A DNA stretch of 64,000 bases, taken from contig SFFV01000005.1 in NCBI GenBank assembly GCA_004557735.1, positions 1 through 64,000 on the forward strand. The letters run 5' to 3'. The position numbers and the translations under genes were made by a program. The notes under the pieces were generated by a model. It ran no database searches, was not told the DNA's origin, and saw nothing but the letters and a program-made list of their open reading frames with translations. Positions within the stretch are counted from its first letter, which is position 1. Each line of letters begins with the position of its first letter. The stretch is from Clostridiales bacterium (GTDB taxonomy: Bacteria > Bacillota > Clostridia > Oscillospirales > Oscillospiraceae). Below, one piece after another: positions 15,718 to 23,382 of this stretch.

Positions 15718-16496
15718 GGCGTTACCTCCAGCTCCAGATCGCCCTCCGCCGGGGCGACGCGCAGCGCCGCCGCGGAAAAGCCCTCGCCGTCGAGCGCTTC
15801 GCGCACGGCCCGCTCCGCGAGGGCGGGGCGGTTATTCTCCCGGCTCAGGTGGCCGAGCACAAAGGTCTGTACCCCCGTCTTTGCCAGAGCGCAGGCGAAC
15901 TGCGCGCAATCCTCGTTGGACAGATGGCCGCGCTCGGACAGGATGCGGCGCTTGAGATAGATCGGGTAGCACCCGCCGCGGAGCATGTCGATATCGTGGT
16001 TTGCCTCGATCACCGCCGCGTCGCACCCGGCGAGCGCGTCGAGCATTTCCGCCGTCACGCAGCCGGTATCGGTGCAAAAGCCGAAGCGGGCGTCCTTCCC
16101 CGACAGAACATATCCTACGCTCCCGGGCGTGTCGTGCACTGTCGGAAAGGCGGTGAGCGTGAAATTCTTCAGCACGACGCTCTCGCCGACCGGGATCGGA
16201 ACGATGCGCCCTTCGATGCCCGCCGCAGCGCGCTCGAGCGCATGCGCGACGGTCTGCGATGCATAGACTTTTACTTTTTTATGGTATTTCAGCAGCATGG
16301 CGAGTCCCGCCGTATGGTCGGAGTGCCCGTGCGTGATGAGAACGGCCGAAAGGTCGTCCGGCGTGAGCGCCCGGCGCGCGAGGCCGGCTTTGATGCGGCG
16401 CAGGGAGATGCCCGCGTCGATCAGCACCGCCGTTCGTCCCTCGGTGACGAGGCAGCAGTTGCCGCTTGAGCCGCTGGCAAAGGAAACAAATTTCAT
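15699..16496 (-). CDS. walJ: WalJ/YycJ-like metallo-beta-lactamase-fold hydrolase
   Basis: A 265-residue metallo-hydrolase with MKFVSFASGSSGNCCLV at the N-terminus and the metal motif HGHSDH (56-61); later EANHD and LGHLS supply further ligands. WalJ (YycJ) is a 5'-exonuclease-type protein linked to cell-wall signalling and DNA repair in Firmicutes, usually next to rlmH, as here. The ATG at 16496 overlaps the murA stop codon as ATGA, which fixes the start; in-frame sequence upstream belongs to murA. Confidence 0.9.
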   Translation of the reverse strand: MKFVSFASGSSGNCCLVTEGRTAVLIDAGISLRRIKAGLARRALTPDDLSAVLITHGHSDHTAGLAMLLKYHKKVKVYASQTVAHALERAAAGIEGRIVPIPVGESVVLKNFTLTAFPTVHDTPGSVGYVLSGKDARFGFCTDTGCVTAEMLDALAGCDAAVIEANHDIDMLRGGCYPIYLKRRILSERGHLSNEDCAQFACALAKTGVQTFVLGHLSRENNRPALAERAVREALDGEGFSAAALRVAPAEGDLELEVTPCCASN

Positions 16497-17788
16497 CCCG
16501 CGGCGGCAGTGTCCCGCTCCGTGCCGTCCGGCTCGTCGATGATGCGGATATCCGCGCCGAGGAGACGCAGCTTGCCGACAAAGTTTTCGTAGCCGCGCTC
16601 GATGAACTGGATATCCTCCACGAGCGTGACGCCCCTGGCACAGAGGCCCGCAATGACCATTGCCGCGCCCGCACGCAGATCGCACGCGTTCACGGATGCG
16701 CCGCGCAGCGTTTCCACGCCCTCGACGACAGCCACGCGGCCGTCCACGGTCACAGCCGCGCCCATTTTGCGCAGCTCGTTAATGTATTTATACCGGTGAT
16801 CCCAAACGCCCTCGGTAATAACGCTCGTCCCCTCCGCCACGGCGAGCGCCACGCCGATCTGCGGCTGCATATCGGTCGGGAAGCCGGGGTACGGCTGGGT
16901 CTTGACGTTGGCGCGGCGGAGGCGTCCCGCCGAGCGGACGAGGACGGATTCGCCGTATTCCTCCACCGTGACGCCCATTTCGCGCAGCTTTGCGGTGATG
17001 CAGTCGAGGTGCTTGGGGATGACGTTTTTGATCAGCACTTCTCCCCCGATGGCGGCGGTGGCGGCCATGTAGGTGCCGGCCTCGATCTGGTCGGGGATGA
17101 TGGTGTAGACGCCGCCGTGGAGCTGCTCCACGCCGTTGACCTTGATGGTATCCGTACCGGCGCCGCGCACGTCCGCGCCCATGGAGTTGAGGAAGTTCGC
17201 CAGATCGACGATGTGCGGCTCGCGCGCCGCGTTTTCGATGACCGTGCGTCCTTCGGCGAGCACGGCGGCGATCATAATGTTCATCGTTGCGCCGACGGAG
17301 ACCTTATCGAGATATACGCTCGCGCCGCGCAGCCGTCCGCCGGGGACGTGCGCGGTGATGAAATCGGAAATATCGACCTCCGCGCCGAGGGCGTTCATGC
17401 CCTTGACGTGCTGGTCGATCGGCCGGACGCCGAAGTTGCAGCCGCCCGGCATCGTCGTGCGGGCCACGCCGAACCGGCCGAGCATCGAGCCGACAAAGTA
17501 ATACGACGCGCGGATCCTGCGCATACGGTCATAGTCCGCGCCCATCCAGGTGGCGTTCGTCGTGTCGATCTCCACGGTGGAGCGGTCGATCCGTTCGACC
17601 TTCGCGCCGAGCGATTCAAGAATGAGCAGCAGCGCCTCGGTGTCGCTGATCCGGGGCAGGTTTTCGATGCGGCATTTGCCGTTTACCATGAGCGCCGCCG
17701 GAATGATGGCTACCGCCGCATTCTTCGCGCCGCTGATCTCCACTTCGCCGTGCAGGCGGTTGCCGCCTCTGATTCTATATCTTTCCAC
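16493..17788 (-). CDS. murA: UDP-N-acetylglucosamine 1-carboxyvinyltransferase, GTG start
   Basis: Transfers enolpyruvate from PEP to UDP-GlcNAc, the first committed step of peptidoglycan synthesis. The 431 residues show SGAKNAA with Lys22 and MPGGCNFGVRPID with the catalytic, fosfomycin-reactive Cys117, plus the conserved FPTDMQPQ. I use the GTG at 17788: GGAGG lies 9 nt upstream and the protein then begins ERYRIRGGNRL as MurA should. The ATG at 17839 would add a non-conserved basic leader. First gene of the murA-walJ-rlmH operon. Confidence 0.94.
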   Translation of the reverse strand: MERYRIRGGNRLHGEVEISGAKNAAVAIIPAALMVNGKCRIENLPRISDTEALLLILESLGAKVERIDRSTVEIDTTNATWMGADYDRMRRIRASYYFVGSMLGRFGVARTTMPGGCNFGVRPIDQHVKGMNALGAEVDISDFITAHVPGGRLRGASVYLDKVSVGATMNIMIAAVLAEGRTVIENAAREPHIVDLANFLNSMGADVRGAGTDTIKVNGVEQLHGGVYTIIPDQIEAGTYMAATAAIGGEVLIKNVIPKHLDCITAKLREMGVTVEEYGESVLVRSAGRLRRANVKTQPYPGFPTDMQPQIGVALAVAEGTSVITEGVWDHRYKYINELRKMGAAVTVDGRVAVVEGVETLRGASVNACDLRAGAAMVIAGLCARGVTLVEDIQFIERGYENFVGKLRLLGADIRIIDEPDGTERDTAAAG

Positions 17789-17883
17789 GTGTTGACTCCT
17801 CCTGATGCGCATCCGGGGCTTTTGTCTCCCTTTGCCCATAGATACATGGCAATTTTATCATAGCGCGGAAAAAAACGCAAGTC

Positions 17884-18423
17884 TTACTCCCCCGCGAGGA
17901 TATGCGCCGCCTGCAGCACCGCGATGGCTGTTTTGCCGTCGGATACCTCGCCGCGCCTGACCATGGCAAGCAGCTCGGAAAACGGGAGCTTTACGAGATC
18001 GAGAAACTCGCCCTCGTCGGGGTGCGCCTCGCCGCGGGAGAGATCGAGCGCGAGATAGAGATACAGCCGCTCGCTCGAAAAGCCGGGAGAGGAGTGATAC
18101 GCGCCGAGGGGCACGATGCGTCCGGCGGTGAAGCCGGTCTCCTCGCCAAGCTCGCGCGACGCGCACACGAGCGGGTCCTCCCCGCGTTCGAGCTTTCCGG
18201 CGGGCGCTTCGAGCAGGTGCTCGCCGATGGGATAGCGGTACTGACGCACGCAGTAGGCGTTGCCCTCGCCGTCCACCGGCAGGATGCACGCGCCGCCCGG
18301 GTGCTCCACGATCTCGCGGAACGCCTCCGAGCCGTCCGGCAGGCGCACGCGGTCGAGTCCGACGTTGATGATGATCCCCTCGTAGGTGTTGAGACGGCGC
18401 AGCTTTTTCTCCGTATAGTCCAT
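17884..18423 (-). CDS. Nudix hydrolase, ADP-ribose pyrophosphatase type
   Basis: A 179-residue Nudix protein with the complete box GX5EX7REUXEEXGU at residues 76-98 (GKLERGE through REL-EETGF). The preceding VRQYRYPIGEHLLEAPAG is typical of ADP-ribose pyrophosphatases, which cleave ADP-ribose to AMP and ribose-5-phosphate. The ATG at 18423 has AAGGAGAG close upstream; upstream in-frame Met codons lack a site. Confidence 0.9.
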   Translation of the reverse strand: MDYTEKKLRRLNTYEGIIINVGLDRVRLPDGSEAFREIVEHPGGACILPVDGEGNAYCVRQYRYPIGEHLLEAPAGKLERGEDPLVCASRELGEETGFTAGRIVPLGAYHSSPGFSSERLYLYLALDLSRGEAHPDEGEFLDLVKLPFSELLAMVRRGEVSDGKTAIAVLQAAHILAGE

Positions 18424-18530
18424 AATGCTCTCCTTTTCCGCGGCGCGGACTGACTTCATGAGATAATATTTTATCACGCATCTCCCGGCTTTTCCAGCTT
18501 TTTTCACTGTTTATCGGCGAAAGAGGGGCG

Positions 18531-18536
18531 TATAAT
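18531..18536 (+). promoter_or_regulatory. -10 box before the small gene at 18565
   Basis: A perfect TATAAT; the best -35 at 17-nt spacing is the weak TGTTTA (18508-18513). Confidence 0.45.
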
Positions 18537-18564
18537 GGGGAAAACATTCTTTGGGAGGCTGTTT

Positions 18565-18795
18565 ATGCAGAAAAACGCGAAAAGCGAGCGGGCGCTTGCG
18601 CTGCGCGTGCCCGGGCATCCGGGTCTTTCGGACGCCAAGAGGCTCGTGTTCGCCGCGCTCGGCAATACCGACTGGGGCGCGCTGGAGATCGAGATCATCG
18701 CCGGGCGGGAGGAGAGTCTGCTGCTCGCGCGCCCGGCAAGCGGCGTTTACATATCGCGTGAGGCGCTCTCCCGGCTCGCCTCGCACGGGCGGTGA
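18565..18795 (+). CDS. Small hypothetical protein
   Basis: A 76-residue protein without signal or membrane segments, beginning MQKNAKSERALALRV. The start at 18565 has GGGAGG 6 nt upstream; an in-frame ATG at 18535 lies inside the -10 region. Predicted as mixed alpha/beta with a strand ALEIEIIAG. No family recognised. It sits just upstream of smpB, in the same direction, but smpB has its own promoter. Confidence 0.55.
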   Translation: MQKNAKSERALALRVPGHPGLSDAKRLVFAALGNTDWGALEIEIIAGREESLLLARPASGVYISREALSRLASHGR

Positions 18796-18824
18796 ATTTC
18801 TCTCTTTTTCGCTCTTGACAGGCA

Positions 18825-18833
18825 TGGTATAAT
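18825..18833 (+). promoter_or_regulatory. Extended -10 promoter of smpB
   Basis: TGG followed by TATAAT (18828-18833) forms an extended -10 element 35 bp before the smpB ATG. The TTGACA at 18815 is only 7 nt away and cannot be the partner -35. Confidence 0.6.
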
Positions 18834-18867
18834 ACTTTTGCTGCCAAGGCGGAGGAGGTGGAAAGCC

Positions 18868-19341
18868 ATGCCGAAAAAAGAAGGGATCAAGGAGATCGCT
18901 TCCAACCGCAAGGCGTTCCACGACTACTTTGTGCTGGAACGCTTTGAAGCAGGCATCGAGCTGTTCGGAACGGAGGTCAAATCCATCCGTGCCGGGCAGG
19001 TGAATCTGAAGGACAGCTACTGCACGATCCGGGAAGGCGAGCTTTTCGTGCGCGGCATGCATGTGAGCCCTTACGAAAAAGGCAACATTTTTAACCGCGA
19101 CCCGGTGCGTACCCGGCGGCTGCTGATGCACAAGCGGGAGATCCGCCGGCTCGGCGACCGCGTGGCGCAGGACGGCGTGGCGCTCGTGCCGCTCTCGCTG
19201 TACTTTAAGGACAGCCGCGTTAAAGTGGAGCTCGGCCTCTGCAAGGGCAAAAAGCTGTACGACAAGCGCGATTCCGACGCCGAGCGCAACGCCAGGCGCG
19301 ATATGGACCGCGCCATGAAAGAAAGGAATTTTAAAGAATGA
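18868..19341 (+). CDS. smpB: SsrA-binding protein
   Basis: Binds tmRNA and brings it to stalled ribosomes for trans-translation. The 157 residues include [40 protein letters not shown] and the C-terminal [19 protein letters not shown] tail that contacts the decoding centre. The ATG at 18868 has GGAGGAGG upstream. Its RNA partner ssrA lies 0.7 kb downstream, the usual arrangement. Confidence 0.96.
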   Translation: MPKKEGIKEIASNRKAFHDYFVLERFEAGIELFGTEVKSIRAGQVNLKDSYCTIREGELFVRGMHVSPYEKGNIFNRDPVRTRRLLMHKREIRRLGDRVAQDGVALVPLSLYFKDSRVKVELGLCKGKKLYDKRDSDAERNARRDMDRAMKERNFKE

Positions 19342-19856
19342 GCCATCCTGTTGTGACCATCGAAATGGAAAACGGCGGCGTTATCAAAGCCGAGCTTTAC
19401 CCCGAGATCGCGCCGGAGAGCGTTCGCAACTTCATCTCCCTCATCAACAAGGGCTTTTATGACGGGCTGATCTTCCACCGCGTCATCCCCGGATTCATGA
19501 TCCAGGGCGGCGACCCGGAAGGCACCGGCATGGGCGGCCCCGGGTACCACATTTACGGCGAGTTCCGCGGCAACGGCTTTCAGAACGATCTCAAGCACAA
19601 GCGCGGCGTGCTGAGCATGGCCCGCTCCATGTACCCCAACAGCGCCGGCAGCCAGTTTTTCATCATGCATGAGGACGCTCCTCATCTGGACGGACAGTAC
19701 GCCGCGTTCGGCGCCGTCACCGAGGGTATCGAGGTCGTTGATCGGATCGCCGGCACGCGTACCGACCGCAACGACCGTCCCACGGAGCCGCAGATCATGA
19801 AGAAGGTCACCGTGGAAACCTTCGGCGAGGAATACCCCGAGCCGAAGAAAAGATAA
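19338..19856 (+). CDS. Cytoplasmic peptidyl-prolyl cis-trans isomerase (cyclophilin)
   Basis: A 172-residue cyclophilin without signal peptide. The active-site stretch [14 protein letters not shown] and [21 protein letters not shown] are intact, including the catalytic Arg. The start overlaps the smpB stop (ATGA), so the two are coupled. It accelerates proline isomerisation during folding. Confidence 0.93.
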   Translation: MSHPVVTIEMENGGVIKAELYPEIAPESVRNFISLINKGFYDGLIFHRVIPGFMIQGGDPEGTGMGGPGYHIYGEFRGNGFQNDLKHKRGVLSMARSMYPNSAGSQFFIMHEDAPHLDGQYAAFGAVTEGIEVVDRIAGTRTDRNDRPTEPQIMKKVTVETFGEEYPEPKKR

Positions 19857-19897
19857 AAAGATACAGGTAAAGATTTCTGAATCTTCCTTGTCCCAAA

Positions 19898-20027
19898 GAA
19901 TAAGGAGCCGTTTATTCGGATTTATTCCTTATTCCAAAAAGAAGGGGTCCTCAAGGGGGAACATGGTTCCCCCTTGAAATCGCCTCGCCGCAAAGCGGCG
20001 GTTCCATCATTTCCGCAGAAATGATGG
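19898..20027. repeat. Chain of four hairpins between the cyclophilin gene and ssrA
   Basis: Non-coding. The inverted repeats are 19898-19934 (GAATAAGGA/TCCTTATTC), 19951-19977 (an 11-bp perfect stem, TCAAGGGGGAA), 19986-20000 (CGCCGC/GCGGCG with an AAA loop) and 20004-20027 (a 10-bp perfect stem, CCATCATTTC, loop CGCA). A GAAATCGCC/GGCGATTC pair encloses the last two, so they may form one branched fold. Some act as the smpB-cyclophilin terminator. I found no clear ssrA promoter here. Confidence 0.65.
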
Positions 20028-20033
20028 CGATTC

Positions 20034-20397
20034 GGGGGCGTAACGGTTTCGACGGGGATGCGGAGATTGGAATAGCGGGCGGATGCGCCTATCATCCTTA
20101 AAATGGGCGATTATAAATTAAAGAACAACGATAACGTTGCTCTGGCCGCGGCTTAAGCCGTGACCCGTCCCCTCCGGGAGTGCCTCGGCCCGGAAGCGGG
20201 GCGTCGATGAGAGGCGGACGTGAGCGCGCAAAGCTTTGAGCGCGCCATGCATAATGAAGCTACCCGACTTGCCGTCTTGACGTTTGGCCGGTGACGAGGG
20301 AAACAGGGATGCGGAATCCCAAAACAAGCGTCTGCGCCCGGAGAAGTTCCCTTTGAAGCGTTTTCGGACAGGAGTTCAACTCTCCTCGCCTCCACCA
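20034..20397 (+). ncRNA. ssrA: Transfer-messenger RNA
   Basis: 364 nt. The 5' end GGGGGCG followed by TAACGGTTTCGACGGGGAT is the tmRNA hallmark and pairs with the 3' CGCCTCC before the encoded CCA. A T-arm-like GGAGTTCAACTCTCC lies near the 3' end. The tag frame ends ...NNDNVALAAA with TAA at 20154-20156, so the degradation tail is ALAAA rather than the common ALAA. The resume codon is uncertain; the in-frame codons from GGC at 20106 would give GDYKLKNNDNVALAAA. Confidence 0.95.
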
Positions 20398-20400
20398 AAC

Positions 20401-20464
20401 GGACATTGGACGAACATCTATTTTTTTAAAGGCGGTTTCGCCGTAGAGGTTCGGTTCTAATGTC
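20401..20464. repeat. Left boundary repeat (candidate attL)
   Basis: Begins with a 13-bp stretch (GGACATTGGACGA) identical to 38008-38020 and continues with about 48 bp of gapless similarity to the right copy, including GGCGG and TCGCCG arms and GTTCG. It follows the tmRNA 3' end directly. Confidence 0.6.
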
Positions 20465-20476
20465 AAAACAGAAAAT

Positions 20477-20516
20477 GAGGGTCAAGGTTGTAAAAACCTT
20501 GGCCCTCACTTTTTTG
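20477..20516 (+). terminator. Strong rho-independent terminator downstream of ssrA
   Basis: A 13-bp stem (20477-20489 with 20495-20507, one G-U pair) followed by six T. It ends the ssrA transcript and also lies next to the stop of the minus-strand gene at 20519. Confidence 0.85.
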
Positions 20517-20518
20517 TC

Positions 20519-20680
20519 TTAGGCGTCTTCGGTGTCTTCGCGCTGCTTCAGCCACTCTTCGAATGCCGCCTGGCCTTCCTCACTGTCGTAGTAGGCTCGG
20601 AGTTCCGAAACCAAATGTCTTGCAAAGGAATCGATGATCGACTGCGGCAGCTCAATGTCAAACTTATTCTGTTTGGACAT
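20519..20680 (-). CDS. Small conserved protein of mobile elements
   Basis: A 53-residue acidic protein, beginning MSKQNKFDIELPQSIIDSF and ending in EEWLKQREDTEDA. GGAGG precedes the ATG and a good promoter lies upstream. Proteins of this look recur near the ends of Clostridia integrative elements, as I recall, but no function is established. No known domain. Confidence 0.6.
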   Translation of the reverse strand: MSKQNKFDIELPQSIIDSFARHLVSELRAYYDSEEGQAAFEEWLKQREDTEDA

Positions 20681-20778
20681 CGGGCCCCTCCTTCGAAATT
20701 TGGTTTGCCGAGGGTGTCCGGCGTGAGTAAAGAAACCTTCGCCACCGATCTGGTGACTACAATCTCTTAGGCACTTTT

Positions 20779-20807
20779 ATTATATGGGGTATGTCAAGTC
20801 TTTTCAA
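20779..20807 (-). promoter_or_regulatory. Promoter for the small minus-strand island gene
   Basis: On the minus strand TTGAAA (20802-20807) and TATAAT (20779-20784) are 17 nt apart. Confidence 0.65.
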
Positions 20808-20846
20808 GAGTTGCCCCGCTACACTACATATTAGGAGGAAATGATC

Positions 20847-21092
20847 ATGGAAAAACTCATCAGCTGTGCGTTCAATATGGATACTGTCTGTGTGGAACTT
20901 CGCTTCTCGGATGGGAGCATTTGTTCCATTGATACCATCGCCGTGGAGAATGAAATCGCCCGCAATATGTACGAGCGGTCGGAACTTGATTACCTGATCT
21001 ATAACGACCCACTGGCCTATGCGGATTTGATCCTCAACGGCGATCCGGAAGTGTATCTGAAAACCGTGACGGAATATAAACCGCTGGATTAA
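20847..21092 (+). CDS. Small protein resembling DUF6061
   Basis: An 81-residue protein starting MEKLISCAFNMDTVCVELRF and ending DPEVYLKTVTEYKPLD. The block SELDYLIYNDPLAYADLILN is what I associate with the uncharacterised DUF6061 family, common on Clostridia mobile elements. I use the ATG at 20847, 8 nt from AGGAGG, rather than 20841, which is 2 nt away. Confidence 0.65.
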   Translation: MEKLISCAFNMDTVCVELRFSDGSICSIDTIAVENEIARNMYERSELDYLIYNDPLAYADLILNGDPEVYLKTVTEYKPLD

Positions 21093-21150
21093 CTTAAAAA
21101 TACACTTAGACATTTGTTGCTGTTATTTTCTAAACATGACATTTTTCTTG

Positions 21151-21179
21151 TTGACAAATGGATGCATGTCTGTTACAAT
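21151..21179 (+). promoter_or_regulatory. Promoter of the type I restriction operon
   Basis: A consensus TTGACA (21151-21156), 17-nt spacer and TACAAT (21174-21179), 79 bp before the first gene. The next genes overlap or follow closely, so this may drive most of the operon. Confidence 0.8.
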
Positions 21180-21257
21180 GTAATAAACAGTCGAAAGACA
21201 TCTTCTTTTTTACAAGCGGAATGTTATTTGTTTGCCATGACAAAATGAGGTGAGTGG

Positions 21258-21842
21258 ATGAAACTTGGAAATATAGCCGCTGTACGCAGCGGACTGGTTC
21301 TATCAAGAAAGCAGGCGCGGGAAGCCCCAGGGATAAAGTATCCGTTACTGAATCTACGCTCCATCAATCCAGGCGGCTATGTAGATACCGAGCAGCTGGA
21401 TGTGTTCGATGCCTCGGAGTATTTATCGCTGGATTATTTGTCACAGGTTGGCGATGTGATCATTCGTCTGTCCGCCCCATACACCGCAGTCTTGATTGAC
21501 GAAGCAACAGCAGGCATGGTGGTATCTTCGAACTTCGTGATTATTCGTGTTGACCGCAGAGAGATCCTGCCGAAATACTTGTTCTGGCTGCTGAACACTC
21601 CGAAAGTAAAACGTTCTATTTACGAAAACACCAGCAGCAATATGTTAGGCGCGATCAAAGCAAAATACTTTTCTGACTTTGAAATCCCCAAACTGCCGAT
21701 TGCCAAGCAGCAGAGAATTGCCGACATGAACGCATTGGCATTGAAAGAAGCCATGCTGCTCAGAAGGTTGGCCGAAGAAAAGGAACGCTACTATGGTTTG
21801 CTGATAGACCACACCCACAAAGAACTGAAGAGAGGTAAGTAA
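21258..21842 (+). CDS. Half-size type I restriction specificity protein (single TRD)
   Basis: A 194-residue HsdS-like protein with one target-recognition domain and one helical conserved region. Features are MKLGNIAAVRSGLVLSRK, VGDVIIRLSAPYTAV, LFWLLNTPKVKR, and the coiled C-terminal IAKQQRIADMNALALKEAMLL. Full HsdS proteins contain two such halves (400+ residues). It lies directly before hsdM (1 nt gap), while a complete HsdS is encoded further down. It may dimerise, modulate specificity, or serve as a recombination donor. Confidence 0.82.
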   Translation: MKLGNIAAVRSGLVLSRKQAREAPGIKYPLLNLRSINPGGYVDTEQLDVFDASEYLSLDYLSQVGDVIIRLSAPYTAVLIDEATAGMVVSSNFVIIRVDRREILPKYLFWLLNTPKVKRSIYENTSSNMLGAIKAKYFSDFEIPKLPIAKQQRIADMNALALKEAMLLRRLAEEKERYYGLLIDHTHKELKRGK

Positions 21843-21843
21843 C

Positions 21844-23382
21844 ATGACTACTCGTAACGATATTGAACGCACTCTTTGGAAAGCCTGCGATAGTTTCCGC
21901 GGCAAAATCGACAGTTCCAGGTATAAGGACTACATCCTGTCCATGCTGTTTGTCAAATACCTGAGTGACGTTACCAAGGAAAAGCGCGCCCAGTACATGG
22001 AGCAGTATAACGGCGATGAACGCCGCGTGGAGCGTGCCATGAGCCGCGAACGCTTCACCATCGATAAGGAATCCACCTTTGATTTCCTTTATGAGAACCG
22101 CAACGACAATGAGATCGGCCAGAAGATCAACGTTGCGCTGTCCCATATTGAAGAACACAACAGCGGTAAGCTCCGCAACGTATTCCGCGCCATCGACTTC
22201 AACTCTCAGGTTGACTTCGGTGAGGTAAAGGAGAAGAATGCAACCCTTCGCAATCTTCTGGAGGATTTCCACGACCTTGATCTCCGCCCCAGCCAGCTGG
22301 GTTCTGCCGACATCATCGGTGATGCCTACGAATACATGATTGCCAACTTTGCCTCCGATGCAGGCAAAAAGGGCGGTGAGTTTTTTACCCCGAGTCAGGT
22401 GTCCGAGCTGGTGGCTGCACTGGTGAAACCGCAGGAGAACGACCGCATCTACGACCCCGCCTGCGGCAGCGGCGGTCTTTTGCTCAAGGCATACAAGAAA
22501 GTACCGAGCGGCAAAGTTGCCGTTTATGGTCAGGAACTGAATGCACAGACCTGGGCCCTCTGCACTATGAATATGTTCCTGCACGGTGTGGATGATGCCC
22601 GCATCTGGCAGGGTGATACCCTTTTTAATCCGCAGAACATCGAAGGCGATAAGCTCATGAAGTTCCAGGTGGTAGTGGCGAATCCTCCGTTCTCACTGGA
22701 CAAGTGGGACAGCGGTTTTCTTTCTAATGCTGGTCTGGATGCTAAGGGCAAGAAGCAGGAGAAAATGACCGCATCCATGGACCCGTGGAAGCGCTTCGAC
22801 TGGGGTGTTCCCCCTTCTTCCAAGGGCGACTATGCTTTCGTGCTCCACATGCTGCACAGCCTTGACGCCGAAAACGGACGTATGGCCGTTGTCCTTCCCC
22901 ACGGTGTTCTTTTCCGCGGTGCAAGCGAGGGTAAGATTCGTAAGCAGCTGATTGAAATGAATCTGCTGGACGCTGTTATCGGTTTACCTGCAAACCTGTT
23001 CTATGGCACCGGCATTCCTGCCTGCATTCTCGTGTTCAAGAAAGGCCGTGCCCGTGATGACGTGCTTTTCATTGACGCATCCGGCGACGGCAACTATGAG
23101 AAGGGCAAAAACCAAAACATTCTGCGCGACAGCGATATTGCCCGCATTGTCAGCACATACGAAGCCCGCGAGGAAAAGGTGGACAAGTACAGCTATCGCG
23201 CATCCCGCGAGGAGATTCGCGAGAACGACTATAACTTGAATATCCCCCGGTATGTGGATACCTTTGAGGAAGAAAAACTGGTAGATATCGACGAAGTGAA
23301 GCAGAACATCGCCAATATCGAAGCCGAACTTGCCGAGGTGCAGGCGCAGATGGCAAAGTATCTGAAGGAGCTGGGATTATGA
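21844..23382 (+). CDS. hsdM: Type I restriction-modification DNA methyltransferase subunit
   Basis: A 512-residue N6-adenine methylase. The SAM-binding DPACGSGG is near residue 203 and the catalytic NPPF near 279; the N-terminal helical region (SSRYKDYILSMLFVKYLSD) and C-terminal helices match HsdM. With HsdS it methylates the recognition site and forms the core of the restriction complex. Its stop overlaps the RhuM start (ATGA). Confidence 0.95.
   Translation: MTTRNDIERTLWKACDSFRGKIDSSRYKDYILSMLFVKYLSDVTKEKRAQYMEQYNGDERRVERAMSRERFTIDKESTFDFLYENRNDNEIGQKINVALSHIEEHNSGKLRNVFRAIDFNSQVDFGEVKEKNATLRNLLEDFHDLDLRPSQLGSADIIGDAYEYMIANFASDAGKKGGEFFTPSQVSELVAALVKPQENDRIYDPACGSGGLLLKAYKKVPSGKVAVYGQELNAQTWALCTMNMFLHGVDDARIWQGDTLFNPQNIEGDKLMKFQVVVANPPFSLDKWDSGFLSNAGLDAKGKKQEKMTASMDPWKRFDWGVPPSSKGDYAFVLHMLHSLDAENGRMAVVLPHGVLFRGASEGKIRKQLIEMNLLDAVIGLPANLFYGTGIPACILVFKKGRARDDVLFIDASGDGNYEKGKNQNILRDSDIARIVSTYEAREEKVDKYSYRASREEIRENDYNLNIPRYVDTFEEEKLVDIDEVKQNIANIEAELAEVQAQMAKYLKELGL

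Noticed and set aside
18815..18833. TTGACA plus TATAAT as the smpB promoter
   Set aside because: The two hexamers are only 7 bp apart; the extended -10 TGG-TATAAT is the better explanation.
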